A stretch of 64,000 nucleotides of DNA, taken from the NCBI RefSeq assembly GCF_000247815.1, contig NC_021678.1:10599351-10663350 (forward strand), given 5' to 3'. The notes beneath the pieces are model-generated. The model saw only the letters and a program-made list of their open reading frames with translations. It did no database searches and had not been told where the DNA came from. The position numbers were made by a program, and so were the translations under genes. Below, one piece after another: positions 1 to 64,000 of the stretch. Numbering within the stretch: position 1 is the stretch's first letter; each line of letters begins with the position of its first letter. Origin of the DNA: Ficedula albicollis (lineage: Eukaryota > Chordata > Aves > Passeriformes > Muscicapidae).

Positions 1-1368
1 TCTATTTCTACAATAACTGTTCGGGTACCTTTGCCAAAGGAATGTGTTAAGCACAGTTTAATGGTGCACTGAAGTGACAACTTACCTGCAAACACTAGAT
101 TGTAACAAACAAAAAAAAGAATAGGAGAAAAAAAAAAGGCAGGAGGTGGGAATCAAGAAGGGGAAGATGTCTATGTCTCTGAAAGAAGCAAAGTGGCTGA
201 AGAAGATCCTGGGCCGGTAAAACTGAGCAACAAGAAAAATGAAGTAAAACTAATGAAGAAATAGTGAGGCAGTTCACAAGCTGAGTTGTGCTACAATTAT
301 TAGCTGTTTATTGTCCTAGAAATTAGGACAATGTCCTATAGAATAGAAACGTCCATTCCTCTTATAGCCTTATGATTAATATTAATAAGCAACTCATAAT
401 GTGTCTAAATACACTGATAGGAGCAGCCAGAATTTTCTGTGCCTCAACATAGGCTCAGATTTATTTTTTTTTTGTGCTGATATTGAATCACGATTTTTCT
501 AATATGTTAAATATACATTGTATATATAGAGTTACATTGAATATTTGAGACTTCTCAGTTTCTCCATTTCTACTGTGATGTCAAAATGTGAATTTTGGAG
601 CCTAGCTCTGGACAGGCAACTAAGCCCTTTGGTTTTGGGTTTTTTTAACAAAGTATTGTGTAATAATGTGGTTTTTCACACAGTATTGTGAAATAATGAG
701 CACAGTACTTTAGAAAGAGAAAGAATACAGGAAAACCAATACAAGTTGTTGATTGCCACCACAAATTCCCCGCCTGAAAGAAAGCTCTCCATAAAGGAAG
801 TTAATAACCCTGGTCTGCCTGCCTTCCTGAGACAGGACATCACTCAGATCCTGGTACAAATTCATTGGCTATACATGTATTTACTGCAATATTTATTCAT
901 TTTCCTGCTGTCAGTAATGACAAATTGTTTCCTTGCATTCTTTGGTTAGAAATGGGCTTAGTTTTCTTTTTCTTAGTACATAAGAACACAACACCTCCCA
1001 ACACCTCAGTCACATCCATAGTTGTTACATAACTCAGAGCAACAGCATTTTATTAGACATGCAGCAACAATCCCTGTAAAATATCAAGCTTAAAGAAGAA
1101 ACTTAATGAAGCCTTCAACAAAAGCTCTCATATCCCACCACATAGCTTTTTTTAAAATAAAACAAAACCAAAACCAATTATAACAACCTCAACAAAACCA
1201 ATAACTCCCCCATTGTTCTATGACTATACACAAAGAGTAGTACAGAAACAAAACATGGGCAAGAATTTGCAGTTGGTTTATGAAAAATATTTTTCAGCCT
1301 TTTCAATAGACCTTTGGCCCATATTCACACTTAACAAAGTCCAGCATATCTAAATCATAGTTTAAAAG

Positions 1369-1456
1369 TAAAAAAAAAACAAACAACCAACCCCAAACAA
1401 ACAAAAAACAAAACAAGCAAACAAACCAAAACAAGGCATAAAAAAAGGAAAAAAGT
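1369..1456. repeat. A-rich low-complexity tract
   Basis: An A-rich stretch with repeated AAAC and CAAA units. It could be a degraded retroelement tail, but no element body was recognised next to it. Confidence 0.8.
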
Positions 1457-1618
1457 GTACATTGAAAGCTCTACTGAACAATGAGCTCCAGAAAGGACCA
1501 CATGAAAGACATTCATAAAAATAAAAGGGCAGATCTGCTATGGTCCTCCAGAGAGTGCAGTGACAAGGAAAAAAATGAAATTCCAGATGCTAAAAGATTA
1601 AAGAAAATTGAGTAAATT

Positions 1619-1741
1619 CCACACAAATCTGGAATATACCATCTTACAATTTTAGCACAAACTTGACTTCAAAAGGCCCACCACACAAATGTGGAATATA
1701 CCATCTTAAAATTTTAGCACAAACTTGACTTCAAAAGGCCC
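1619..1741. repeat. tandem duplication, period 62
   Basis: Two units beginning CCACACAAAT and ending CAAAAGGCCC differ at only a few bases. No gene is near. Confidence 0.9.
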
Positions 1742-3184
1742 TTTAAAGCCCCAAATTATTCTAAGATTTTAAAATTCATCCACGCAGAGTCAAAAGCATC
1801 TTCCTTTCTCTGATATCACAAAGCAGTTCTTTACTTGAGTTTTGTGCTGTGTAGAACGAGGGCAGGAGAGTCTTCACCTTTTATGTGCTGCTTCTCATCA
1901 ACTACAATTACAGTGCCATAAGTCCACATTTTATTTTCTCTGCTGGACCCCTCGGTTTGTTAAAAATTAAACTACCATGAAAAATACTCACAAAATATTA
2001 AATAAGCATAACCATTTCCGTTGAACTACTTGAGAAAGCATTAGTTTTGTTTAGATGTTCTCTAGCTTGTTCTGTAGTAAAATGATGCACAGAGATTACT
2101 TTAGACAAAGAAATCAAAACAGAATAATTTCATTGTGAAAACCAGGCAACACTGCATCCTCGATAGCCATTTACACTCCTTTTCAAGCAAAAGCTTTACT
2201 TCATTACATTTCTGAGCATTATTTCAGTATGTGTTAAATAGTTTTTGAAAGTTTATAGACTGTATCAAAGCACATCGAATCAACCAGAACATAGCTGTTT
2301 GCCACTCTCCAGCACAATCCTGTTTTGGACATTTCTTGTTTTGACATTTCTAAGTCTTCAGGCAGTTTTCCCTCTCCTGTATCTGAAATTGTGTTTAGTG
2401 CTGTCTGAAGCAAGGTGGTAGTGATAATATTTAAATTTACAGTTTCAGAGACTGATGCACTTTACTTAAACAGAAACAAGGAAACTCAAACTGCCCTGAT
2501 AATGTGAGCCCCAGCTGTGACTGTGAAGGTGAGAAGGCAGATTTATCTTCTTTTATATTCAAGGCTTGACCCAAGACCAACTGGAAAAATTGGAAAACAT
2601 TTACATTTTGGTAAACATCCTTAGTACTTAACTAATACATGATTTGTGTTCAGTGGTTCATGGAGATGCAAACACATTGGAAAATTTTTCCTTTAGATTT
2701 GTTCTTCATCAGATTCAAACTTTGGACTTGGCTAACAAACCAGGCTAGTGAATGCTGACCTCACTGTGCGTGATTTTTGCATTTCAACCATCAGCTGGTA
2801 CCTTTCCTACATTCCACTACTGTTACACTGGCAATTCAGGGAAGCTAAGCCAAACTAGAACAAAAAAAAATGCATCTTACCGACTGGTCTGCCTCCATCG
2901 AGTAAATATTACTGGAGGAAAGGGCTCCTGCCCTTGTCCTTGGGAACAAAAGGGCAGCTTCCTTCCCTGGAACCTTCCCATTGCTGTTGTCCAGCCACAA
3001 GGAGCTGAAGAGTGCTTACAGCAGGACAAAAGCCAGGACAGTTCGGCCTGGTTTCATCAATTTCCTGCCAGTTTCATCCTGTCAACCTGTAAATTATCTA
3101 CTCTGTTCCACCTGAGGGGAACCAAACCATGGGGCACGATTTTATCAAGCCTGTATTTCGGGAGCTGGTCTGGTAGGGCTCGGG

Positions 3185-4990
<1,806 letters not shown>

Positions 4991-7900
4991 TATTGTGACG
5001 ATACAGCTCCCACTGCAGCTTTCAAAGGAGCTCAATTCGTGACCTTCTGCTTCCCTGTGCCTGGTTAATTACTGCATTACCCTGGAGATTTTCAAACCAT
5101 TTCAGATTCTCCCTGAATCACCAGATCCAGGAGTTAATGCATTCCCTACTACACCGCTGCAGCATTTATAAGGATCTGGCTATCGGCTTCAAACCCCACC
5201 TTTTTCCATTGTCTCTAACAGCACAGTAAAACCAAGTTCATTCAATGCCTTCAATCTTTATTACAGCTGATTACAAAGATGCCACCATTCTGCAGAAACA
5301 AAGTTATCAAAGAAAAAAAATCTGTAAAACTATTATCTGCTGAACCTCTGAGAACTTCACTTGATATTGAAACAGGTAAAGCAACATAATTCAGTCTCAA
5401 GTAGGCTCTCTGTTCCATTAAAATTTCGTTGATTTGCTGCTGATAGAAAATTACCCACAAGACACATTGATTAAAAAGCTTTATAAAGGGATATGGCAAG
5501 TGATCATCAATTACTGAAGTGTAACTTGAATTGAACTTCAGCGCTGTGGGCAGGTGCAGACCCAGGATTACAGAGTATTAGCCAGCAGGCAGTTTTCTCC
5601 TTGTTGTTTTGAATTTGTTTCATTATTAATAGATCTGAGGGAGGAAGAGATATTAAAAAAAAAAAGAGCCCCGATGCCTCTTAATTTATCACCTTTATCT
5701 GTGGCCCAAAGTAAAAACATCCAAGCCTTTTCAAAGTACCTTGACTGTCTCCTTGGCAGACGGAGTATTTTTAGCCCACTGGACGTGAGCTACTCCTGGG
5801 AACAGATGAGTTAGCACTCCAAGCACTTCATGACTGTATGTGCACTGCTGTAGAACAGAATGAATAACAAACGGCCTGGCTGTGAAATCCTTATTCACCA
5901 CTTCCATCTCATTGACTTCAACAAATTGTGTACATGCCTCCTCACCAACAGGAAAACAATGTCTGCCAGTTTCACAATGCCTGCTTGTTTCCCCACTATG
6001 AACTGACTAATCTAGGGTGGGGAAGGGGAAGTGGTTGAGGTTTTTTCCTTTGATAGTAATATTTCAAGGTTCCACAAGTTTTCTCACTCTCTCCTGATCC
6101 TGACTCCTCAAATAATCAGTGCTCTTTGGCAGAGGAGCTCATACAACACTGACCTGGAACTCTGTTTCGAGTCCAGCCCAAAGAGAGCAACTGGGATCCA
6201 AGCTACTCTTTTTTGCTACACCACAACAGCTGTTCTGTGGGAGCTGGTACATTGCAATGTTTCCATTTGGTATTTGAATGTGTAGTCTGAACTTTGTATT
6301 TCTTAATCACAAACCTTCATCCAGGAGGAGATTTCTACTGTGATTGATCACAGTGACAACTTGGAAAATGAGATCCTTTTTTTCGACAAAAGTTCAGGAA
6401 TAGGCTTGGTCTTTTACATAACCATTGATAGAATTAGCCTTTTTCACAGAAACTGGAACAGTAGGTCTAATTTCCTTTATGTTGTTTATTATTCCATTTA
6501 AATTAATTACTTTTTGATGCTCAGACTTTTTAGCAGTGTATAATTGTAAATCATACTCTAAGGATCTAAGCATGTAACACAATATATTCAAAATTGTGGG
6601 CAAGATGCATCCATTCTTTTTTTTCTAAACTCATTTTCCTAGCTTGATTTTTTTATAGAGAAAATTATCTGGGGTCTTATTTAAACCTTCACGAATTTAT
6701 TTCAGTCATCAAATCAGATATTTAATGAGCTTGACATTTTGAGTAACTGCTCCCTGGGTATTTTCATACTCCCTTAAAAGGAAACTAGCATTAAGGGAGA
6801 GAATGGATACCTAATGAAATGTCAAAAATATTGAATATCTGCACTGAATTTAGAGCACAATGTAGCACATTTTCTTTTAGAGATTAATAAAAATATAAAA
6901 TTTTTCTGTGTTAGATATGAGCACATCTTTCATATTTTCTGCAATTAAAAATGTGCTTAGATAATTTTATTCTTTTTTGTTTTTTACTCTAAGGAATTGA
7001 AACAATTTTATGAAGCTTGGCATTTTGAAAACTGAACATTTCTCCATTAAATAGTGCCAATGGAAGATTTTAGAGTAGCTCTGGGGAAAGTGACAAGTGA
7101 TTTTAACAGGCAGCCCTAATAAAAAATTTTCATATTCATCAACTAAGGATTGCCACATGAACTCCAGCAAATGTTGTGGGAGCTCAGCATTGGAATTCAG
7201 TGAATATTTTTTGTCCCACAGAACAGTTTGCTTGCATATATCTGTCTCTACTCTTTTCATATTAAAAAAAAAAAAAACCAGATAGATTCCAATATAGCAC
7301 ATAGACCACTGAAATTCAAAGTAAATGAAGTAGCATGATGTGAGTACAGCACATAATAGGTAAAAAATATTGTCTGGAAGGCAGACCAGAACTTATGCAT
7401 TGCTGTTAGAATTTTATTTTTTTCTAGGATTCCTTGAGAGAAAATGTCAACAGTAAAAACGATAATGAAACATATACCTTAACACTTCTTCATTCCATTG
7501 GATTTGAATGACTTCCTAGAAACGTATTTCACATTAGCATCAGGCTATCACGAGCAGAAAGGCTTTGAGAATCAAGAACAGACATAAGTGCAGCAGGCTG
7601 GCTATCTCACTAATTGCAGTGCAGTGTTCACTGTGCAGCTCTCAGAAATGACTTGCTGTAGTCCATTATTAAGATTAAATTCCTGGATGAAAAGATATTT
7701 TCTTGTTTACAATGCTGACATTTCCTACAGGAGAGCAGAATAACCAGGGATACCTTTATTCTTCACTGAGTTTTTAAGAGCTGTAAAAATTACACTGACA
7801 AACTCATCATACTTTATGTGATAAGCAGTGTGTAGTTTCAACATTTGTAAATCCTGATATGCATTACACATTTTACAATTTTCTGCTCCAAATAACCTAC

Positions 7901-8195
7901 AAGAATACTTAGTAGCTTTTGTCTAAGACAACTATGTCTGATTTTCCTTTCAGGCAATCCATGTCCTACCAGTTTGTGGAATAGAAGGTGCACTACAACT
8001 GGCCATATCATCACATGCATTGACCACTAATTACAACAATCATGCAATTAAAAGAATTAACTCCTACCAAACAAGAATTTGCAATCACTCCCAGTCTACA
8101 CACCCATACACAAAATATGTCTTTACTGTGTTCTTGATCCACACTCCTTCTGTGTCATTCCTGGGGTGCTGTAATATTACTGAACAACTTTTGGG

Positions 8196-8370
8196 CTTTT
8201 TTCTCACCCACTAGGAATTCCTTCTTGCTTGTTGCTGTTGTGAGAGGGAAAAGTAGTGACCACACTACTTTGAATGCTAAGCAGACTTTTTTCTCACCCA
8301 CGAGGAATTCCTTCTTGTTGCTGTTGTGAGAGGGAAATGTAGTGACCACACTACTTTGAATGCTAAGCAG
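8196..8370. repeat. tandem duplication, period about 90
   Basis: Two units beginning CTTTTTTCTCACCCA and ending AATGCTAAGCAG. The second lacks 4 bp in the CTTCTTGCTTG stretch and has a few substitutions. Confidence 0.9.
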
Positions 8371-10099
8371 GAAATACTTAATCCAAGTTTTGCCTGCTGT
8401 TATATGGAAATTTATATGGAATAAACCAGTCCTGCCTCCTCTCTTTTGTCTCCATGTTTTTGTGAGCTTATGTCCTTCTCCCACCCACAGTTCTCATTAA
8501 AACTGAGAATGGGGGAGAAATGGCAGCTAAACTTTAAAGGAGACATTACCATGCCAAATATTTTCTTTGTACACACATCACGAGGACATGAATAGGACCA
8601 AACTAAATGTCCAGTCTCTTGAAGTTATTTCTCTGATTTTCTCTAAAGAAAAGTCACTAATTGATGTATGATAAAGATACCGTAAAATGTTACCTTCATT
8701 TAAAACTACTGGAAGAAATTGCAAGAGAGAAGAAACCAAACCCATTGAAGGCTCCAGCCTAGTAGAAAATTTGCATTAGCTACAAGCCATCATGTAAATA
8801 TACAAGCTACAGGATTAATCACTAGCAGTAAACAAATATTTGAAGAGAAGCTTTGCACACAGCACTTGCATGGCAAGAAATTAGCTATAAAAATCAATTA
8901 TGCATCATTATCATCTGACAGTATGTATCCAGGATATTCATCTCAGGAAACACAAAGCAAGCATCTAGTCAAGTGCAAACACCTGATCCTGCAATGGATA
9001 GCCTGAGCAGGGACTAACTTCTCAGAGGTCACTTGCCCAATCCTCTTGGGAAGGGAGAAAGGAATCTTAAAGTAAAACCACAATAAGCCAGAAAAAAAAG
9101 CAAATCCTTTAAAATTATTGAAAAATAAGCTCTCACCTGTAAATTATGAAAACAAATTTATTCATAGATAAAAGCTTCTCCCACAGTCTACCTGAGACCA
9201 GGTTTGTGTTGTGGTAAATGGAAGAATTTAGACTGCAGTGAAATGTGGTGTAGCTCCACTAATGCTCAATATTCAGGTTTCTGGTGTTTCAAGGAAAGAT
9301 TGAGCAGAAGTGAGTTTCTAATCCATACAAAACTAAAATATTTTACTGTAGTCAGTGTATTAATATTGCCTCACCTCAGCCAAGAAATAGGTTTGTTTAA
9401 TTTGATTCAAAGTAACTGAAATCTATTGGAAAATCTCACTCTGGATTTATTTTTTGGAAAGTTTCTACTCAGCCTGAAAATAAATATCTGTTACAAAAAC
9501 AATTTTTAGGTATCTCTTTCTTGAGGGAGGCGTTATTTTATTTAGCTTAGCATTTGTTCAGAACAATAGGGATCTAGTATTTAAAAGAATAATCTGGGAC
9601 ATCAATAGATAAAACTAATATGCAAAACCTCATATTACATCAGTATTCCATTTATTTTAAGTGTTAATAGAGTGGCATCTACATTTTTTGAGTAGCCTTG
9701 GAAATCTCATCCATGATTGCTGTCAATTTCTTGGGTTTTGTTCTTTTTTAGAGAAAAGGGCAGTATTAAATCGGAGATGTACAATTACAGATTAAAACAA
9801 AATTCAAAAGAACAGATGGATCCATGGATCTAGGAAGAAGGAAGAATAAATCCTCAAGAGATGCTTTTTCCAGAAATACCTGCAAACACACTTGGGACCT
9901 TGTGTGCCATATTTTTTTGGTGTGAAACAGATATGAGAAAAGTTAAATTCATTTTAAAGTTTAAAAGTTTACATTACTGCTGATTTTCTTTATGAAACAC
10001 AATTACCATAGAGACCTCTCAGTGAATTCCTGGTGGTCTCATCAGCAAGAGATACCGACAGGGAATCTTATAAGGAAATTCCACAACATGCCCCTCCTA

Positions 10100-10346
10100 C
10101 GACTCACCAATAGTTGCCACTAGAAAAACAGGTCAGGAAGCAAGACTGGAAGCTCAACCCCGGGGGATGAGCTAAAGCTACCCCTGGCAGCCAAGGAAAT
10201 GGCAGCACCACAACCACTTTTTCACCCAGTGAGGAACAGCTGCACCCAGTACTATATAGAGAAGCAGACAGAGGGAAGCATTCAAGGCTGCAGCACAGAC
10301 CAGCCCAGCTCTTTCAGATTCAACAGTGTCAAATCCACCTCCAAGG
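10100..10346 (+). promoter_or_regulatory. TATA-type promoter-like segment (speculative)
   Basis: CACCAATAG (CCAAT-type, about 10107-10115) and TATATAGA (10253-10260) occur in order. About 85 bp after the TATA box is a donor-like CCAAG|GTAGAT at 10345/10346. The segment is more GC-rich than its flanks. No coding frame follows. It could be an eroded LTR or a non-coding transcript start, or chance. Confidence 0.2.
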
Positions 10347-11350
10347 TAGATTTAGCTCAAAGCTGAAATCTTCCAGACTTGCAGAGAGAAAAAGAGGATG
10401 CAGTGCCTCCTCTTCCTCCCAGAGCAGCAAAAATCCAAAATGCTGTCAAAACAACAATATAAGCACATTTTGCTCTTTCTGTTTTTCTTAATTTTCCATA
10501 TTCAGTCCTTCACTGCTTTATCTTCTATTCTTCCTACTAATTGGGCCACCTTTTCATAGTCCCCTTATTCTTGTTGCCCCCTTAGGCAACAAGAAGCACC
10601 TGTTAACATAGAAGATATCTCCATGCTTCTACTTCACTGAATTATATTGGCAACAGCTGCACATCTCTACCAAGCAAAGCTTCTGTTCTTCATAGTTTCT
10701 GCAAGCTCCTTTTGTTGCCTTCAAAACTTATCTTCAGCCAAGCGCACCGTATTTCATTGCTGCTGCTTCTGGTTACATATTGTTTAGATCTCTTTCTTGG
10801 TAACTCTGTGAATTGGCTGGCTATTTTTCATTATTTCTGTGGGGCTATGGGGAGAAAAAACAAGTAATTCCTTTACCTGAGAATTCCGTCATTTATTAGG
10901 ATAGTAAAACTCTCAGCAGAAATTAAAATTTTCCAAGTAATATCATTTGCAGGGGAAGTTACAAGGGCTTTATTTTAAAGCTAGGTAAAATTTAAAGTGA
11001 GAAATGGATGGAATTCAGACAAGAAATTAGAAAATTCGATTAGGAAATGTGCTTCAAAGTGAAAATAACGTTAATTACATTTCAAGAGGCCACATAAGCT
11101 AAAGAACTATTATTTCCAGGCCTTCTTAATGGCTAAACAAAACACAAGCAGTTCCTGGGAACTGTGTCACTAGAAATAAATAGCTGTATTATTATCAGCT
11201 TCTGAATGTGAATTGCATGTGGAACAAGTTCTTCAATACTCTGTCTATAAACATTCACAGCATTGTCTTGAGTAATCTTCCAAAAACTTTGGACTTTGCA
11301 TGTCTTCTAGAATGCCTAGCACCTTTTCCAGAGAAAAGATAGCATTTAAT

Positions 11351-11428
11351 GGTTTGTTTGTTTGTTTTTGTTTTTTGGGGTTCTTTTGTTGTTGTTGTTC
11401 TTGTGCTTGATTTTTTGGGGGGTTTTCT
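11351..11428. repeat. T/G-rich low-complexity tract
   Basis: GTTTGTTTGTTTGTTTTTG followed by GTTGTTGTTGTTC and G runs. Simple sequence only. Confidence 0.8.
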
Positions 11429-12286
11429 TCGGTGCCGGTCTGTAAAGACACCTAAGTGTCTAATACTAAATCCTATACAGTCACCTATCACTTTCTGACC
11501 TCAGAGGTAAGCCTGTGGATACTTACATTTTTTATCATTTTAAAGGTCCCTTTCCATTCTTCTTTAAGTAGAGGTCCAGTTGTTCCATGAAAAAACTGTG
11601 CAGCTGTGAATAACCTGAGGCTGAGGTGGTTCTTGAGATGCCTCTGAAGGAGGGAGAAAGTGCAGAGCTGGTTTCTCAGAGAAAGCAGATCTTTCTTGCC
11701 TTTTGCTTATTTGCTGTGTCCTAATTTGCTTTGTTCTAAGGTGCTAACAGTAACTATTTAAAACCTCCTGAGCCAGTGTGCCAAGTGATTAATAGAGAAG
11801 CTGCCCAGCCATCTCTGTGGGAAGTTAAACAGAATTTTCTTTTCAGGGGTCACAAACATCAGTGGATTAAATCACACAAAACCCAGTGTTAACAGAAGAG
11901 AAAGTTCCTGACCAAAAATGAAGCTTGTGTGCAAAAATCTGTACTTTAATATGAGCTAGCCATAAAATTAATTATAAAAAAGTACTGCTATTACTACCAC
12001 AAATATTTACTGCTGTAGCACCTTAAATGTTTAGTGTGCTTTATTGGCTTGGACAAGATAAGTTTCTTTTCCTGGTTGATTTTACCATCTAGATCAGTCA
12101 GAGTACAGAAGGCAACAGTGAGTCAAGTGTCAAATGACTGCTTGGGGAGAAAGGGATTTACAGGAGGTTCAGGAGGGGTCTACACCAGGATTTTGAAGAG
12201 AACCCCACAGGGCTCAGAGACTGCTCAAAGCAGTAGTTTATAGCAATATGCTCAGTGTGCCTTTCCTATGTGTACTGTGATGAGAT

Positions 12287-13249
12287 TTTATTATTTTTCT
12301 AGTCCAAGCACCGAGCAATTGTTCCCTGGATCTAGGCTTCCGGTCTATTTTCATGGGGTTAATATTTATAGCAAATGGATCAGGAACACATTGTGTGCAT
12401 CTTGTTTTTATGTATAAAATAGCATGATGATAAATATAGCAGCCCCACCCTCTCTCATAACTCAGATGAGGAAAATACCCAGTCCTACAGCAAAGTAAAG
12501 CTAGCAATATCCACTGTGTCTCTTGCACATCTTAAAGTGGAAAGCCTGTCAAGGCCAGTGAGAGTATTACAGCAAATCAATCAGTTAGAATAAACTGACC
12601 ACTTACTGTACAGGAGTGAAGCTCCTCCCAAGGCTGTTGGGCTTCATGAAAATGTAAATAAAATGTGCATGACCTTATTCTGTCTCTGCTGTGGGGAACT
12701 TTGTAGGCTTGAATTCAAAAGCATAATGGCAAGTTTCAAGCTGCACCTAATTCTAAACGCAATCACAAACTTCACAGGGATGTTTGGAGACTGCTTCTCT
12801 TGTTACCAAAGTGCACCACTGGGTAATGAAATTGTCAACAGACGCTGTCCAACCTTGCTTTGGAACACAGAATCTGTTTACCAACACTGATACTTCATAC
12901 AGTACTCTATGAATAGCTCCTGCCCATGCTTCTTGCAGTAAAAAATGTGAGAAATTTAGGACAGGAACTTAACATTCAGTGTAATTGGCTACAACCCCTT
13001 GAAAATCTTTTGGAAGTCGTCCTCTTTTGCAATTTGCTGATAATTTCTCACCTTTCAAGTGCTAGCAATATGAATAATGGTGATGATAATTCAGATGCAA
13101 AACAGAAATGTTTTAGGCCTCCTAATGAGGATACTTTTTGGCCACAGGACCAGTGGCTTTGAAAGTGAGTCAACTACTTCTGTTATTTACTTTTGTAGCT
13201 ATCTATTACTACAGCTATGCAGAATGCATTCCTGTTGGTCCTGGATCAG
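12287..13249 (-). other. SH2D4B: probable 3' UTR of SH2D4B with candidate poly(A) signals
   Basis: This follows the TAA at 13250-13252. No AATAAA was noticed on the minus strand before 12287-12292, which would give a 3' UTR of about 0.96 kb. A second AATAAA lies at 12040-12045. The GU-rich sequence after either signal is weak, so the true end is uncertain. No other gene was seen in this stretch. Confidence 0.35.
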
Positions 13250-62342
<49,093 letters not shown>

Positions 62343-63090
62343 TCACATTTCATAAGAAAGCATCGCTCAGAGGTCCTAGGAAATCTTCAGATTGGACCAG
62401 ACCTGGTCAAACGCTGGGGCAAAAAAATAAAAAGGTTCTTATGCTGTGGATTATCCAACCTTGAAAGACTCACCGTCCCACAAAAATAAAAATTATTAAT
62501 TCCCAGAATTCCAGTATTATAATCCCTTTTTAACTGCTATATTTTCTTGCTCCACTCAACGAGGGATGAATGAAGAGCATGGAAAATAGATGGGGCAAAA
62601 CCAATAACCAGTGATGCTGTGTGACTAAAAATGCTTTGTGCACAGAGAATGTGGAGTGTGGAACAGGTAGAGAGACTTCATGGGAACATCTTCAAAGAAT
62701 CCAGGAATTTCCTGGTCCTGCTGTGTGAAGCAGGAGTTTCAGGGAATCTGCATACTCAGAGCACACCACTCAGTGCTGCAGAGCCTATTCTGCCCACATA
62801 GGCAATTGAAAGGGATTAAATTTCTGGTTCAGTTTTCATGACACTACACAAAAACCTATGGTTACTGTGTTGACAGAGTGATTTTAAGAACACCAAGAAA
62901 AGTCTGAGAGCTCTTTACACAACAGGCTGCATTTGGTGAACCATCAAGGACAAGAACCAACTATAGGACTACAAAGGGCACTAGATTACAGCCTACCTGA
63001 ATTCATTTTAATAGTTATTCACACTACCTGACTTAGTGTGGTCTGGTCTTTTCATTCTGCTTTTATACATACAACTGTCAAATACTGTAA

Positions 63091-63196
63091 GCATTTTAGA
63101 TGTTCATAATAAGGGATTTGTAGAAACACTGTTTATGCATGAAGCATTTTAGATGTTCACGATAAGGGATTTGTAGAAACACTGTTTATGCATAAA
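63091..63196. repeat. tandem duplication, period 53
   Basis: Two units of GCATTTTAGATGTTCA...ACTGTTTATGCAT, with one difference (TCATAATAAG versus TCACGATAAG). Confidence 0.9.
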
Positions 63197-63782
63197 TTTT
63201 TATGTTTTATTTCTTGCAAATTTTTTGAAACTGTCCTCCACAAAAGGACATTCTGCCACAAAAACCATTGCCAAGATGGACATTGGATTTATTTTAAAGG
63301 ATTCAGACTACAAGGCCATAAAGGATCAGCAGCTTGCATCATTCCCTCTATATTACAGGGAATAATCTAGGGGACCCTAGATTTCATCCTCTTGCCCAAA
63401 CATCGATATGAGAAAATTGTGCATCACAACATATCTTCCAAAAGGAATCTTGTCTCATGTGAAAACATAAAGAAATGGGCAGGGCACCATTTTCCTAAGT
63501 AGTTTTTCTCCAGTGCTCCCATAAGAGTTAAAAGAAACCTGTCCTATTTGAACAGGCAGTCTTTGCTTCCACTTTTCCTCCATCTCTCTTAGCATCAGCT
63601 CAGCCACTCTCACCTTCAGCTACGGCTTGTTCTGAGTGAGCACGTATCCATTTAGCCGGATTAAGTTTCCCAATGCACAGTCAATAAAGTGTTCCTGACG
63701 TGCCAGGCTGGAGCAGGGGACTGCAGGAGGCAGTGGGGTGGGGCTGGTGACAGCAGCAGCGTCAGCACCAGCCCACACTCAC

Positions 63783-63831
63783 AGGTGTTGACAATCCAGG
63801 CTGAAGGCAGCAGCGGATCGGGTCTCGCCAT
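63783..63831 (-). CDS. candidate alternative first coding exon of SH2D4B (speculative)
   Basis: On the minus strand an ATG at 63831-63829 opens 16 codons (MARPDPLLPSAWIVNT) plus one base. It ends at a near-consensus donor, CACCT|GTGAGT. The one leftover base matches the phase-1 entry of the exon at 62236, giving a Cys codon and an open frame through GDKPYEQ. The residues do not resemble the known SH2D4 N-terminus. The ATG has G at +4 but T at -3, and no clear promoter is visible. A phase match has a one-in-three chance of being accidental. Confidence 0.2.
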
Positions 63832-64000
63832 GAAAGCCAATATTCTGTACCAAATTGGAAAATGTAATTTATACCAACCCCCAGCGCTGGCCTAACGGTG
63901 CTAACTTCAAAGAGGGGTGGAAATTTAAGCTAATAGTGTTTTTCTTCAATAACTCTCAAAAGCATTTGCTCTATTACAGTTTACCAGATTATGTCTCAGG

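Noticed and set aside
6967..7302. Minus-strand 111-residue frame
   Set aside because: AT-rich, starts in a poly-T/A tract, with no recognisable domain; length is within chance expectation.
8155..8484. Minus-strand 109-residue frame with an internally repeated sequence
   Set aside because: The repetition comes from the 90-bp DNA duplication; no family resemblance or splice support.
63530..63640. Minus-strand segment with EMEEKWKQR-like residues and a GTGAGA donor, considered as the missing first exon
   Set aside because: It resembles the SH2D4 REEQxRRWKERE motif only loosely and a stop interrupts the matching frame before the donor.

Overview
This is vertebrate nuclear DNA, most likely from a bird and probably a songbird. 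The host gene has long AT-rich introns and GT-AG splice sites. Two fragments look like the 3' end of avian CR1 LINEs, and one solo LTR resembles LTRs I remember from passerine genomes. No prokaryotic, plasmid or organelle feature was seen.

The only protein-coding gene I can support is SH2D4B (SH2 domain-containing protein 4B), on the minus strand. I assembled it exon by exon from splice sites and reading phase. Seven coding exons run right to left: 62236-62077, 60994-60847, 53025-52881, an exon present in two copies (44294-44009 and 43356-43146), 42449-42322, 16835-16615, and 13342-13250 with the stop codon. With one copy of the duplicated exon they join in a single frame to about 368 residues. 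They cover the tryptophan-rich N-terminal block, the long charged helical region, the linker and a complete C-terminal SH2 domain. The canonical first coding exon (about 60 residues in the mammalian protein) was not found and probably lies beyond base 64000. A possible alternative short first exon sits at 63831-63783.

Layout: 1-12.0 kb is downstream intergenic DNA with a CpG-rich patch (about 3.19-4.99 kb) broken by a poly-G run. 12.0-13.3 kb holds the probable 3' UTR and last coding exon. 13.3-16.6 kb is the last intron, with a CR1 fragment. 16.8-42.3 kb is a 25.5-kb intron that splits the SH2 domain. 42.3-46.0 kb is a disturbed block: two copies of one exon, a solo LTR and a 1-kb poly-G run. 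46-62 kb holds introns and the three upstream exons. 62.2-64 kb is upstream intron.

Two structural oddities dominate. Three uninterrupted poly-G runs (1356, 706 and 1028 bases) are almost certainly assembly or gap-fill artefacts; one replaces the middle of the LTR. There are also about a dozen local direct duplications with periods of about 50-270 bp, including a 75-bp in-frame one inside a coding exon and a roughly 0.6-kb one that copies an entire exon. Whether these are real or haplotype-merging errors is the main open question. I found no convincing new biological system.
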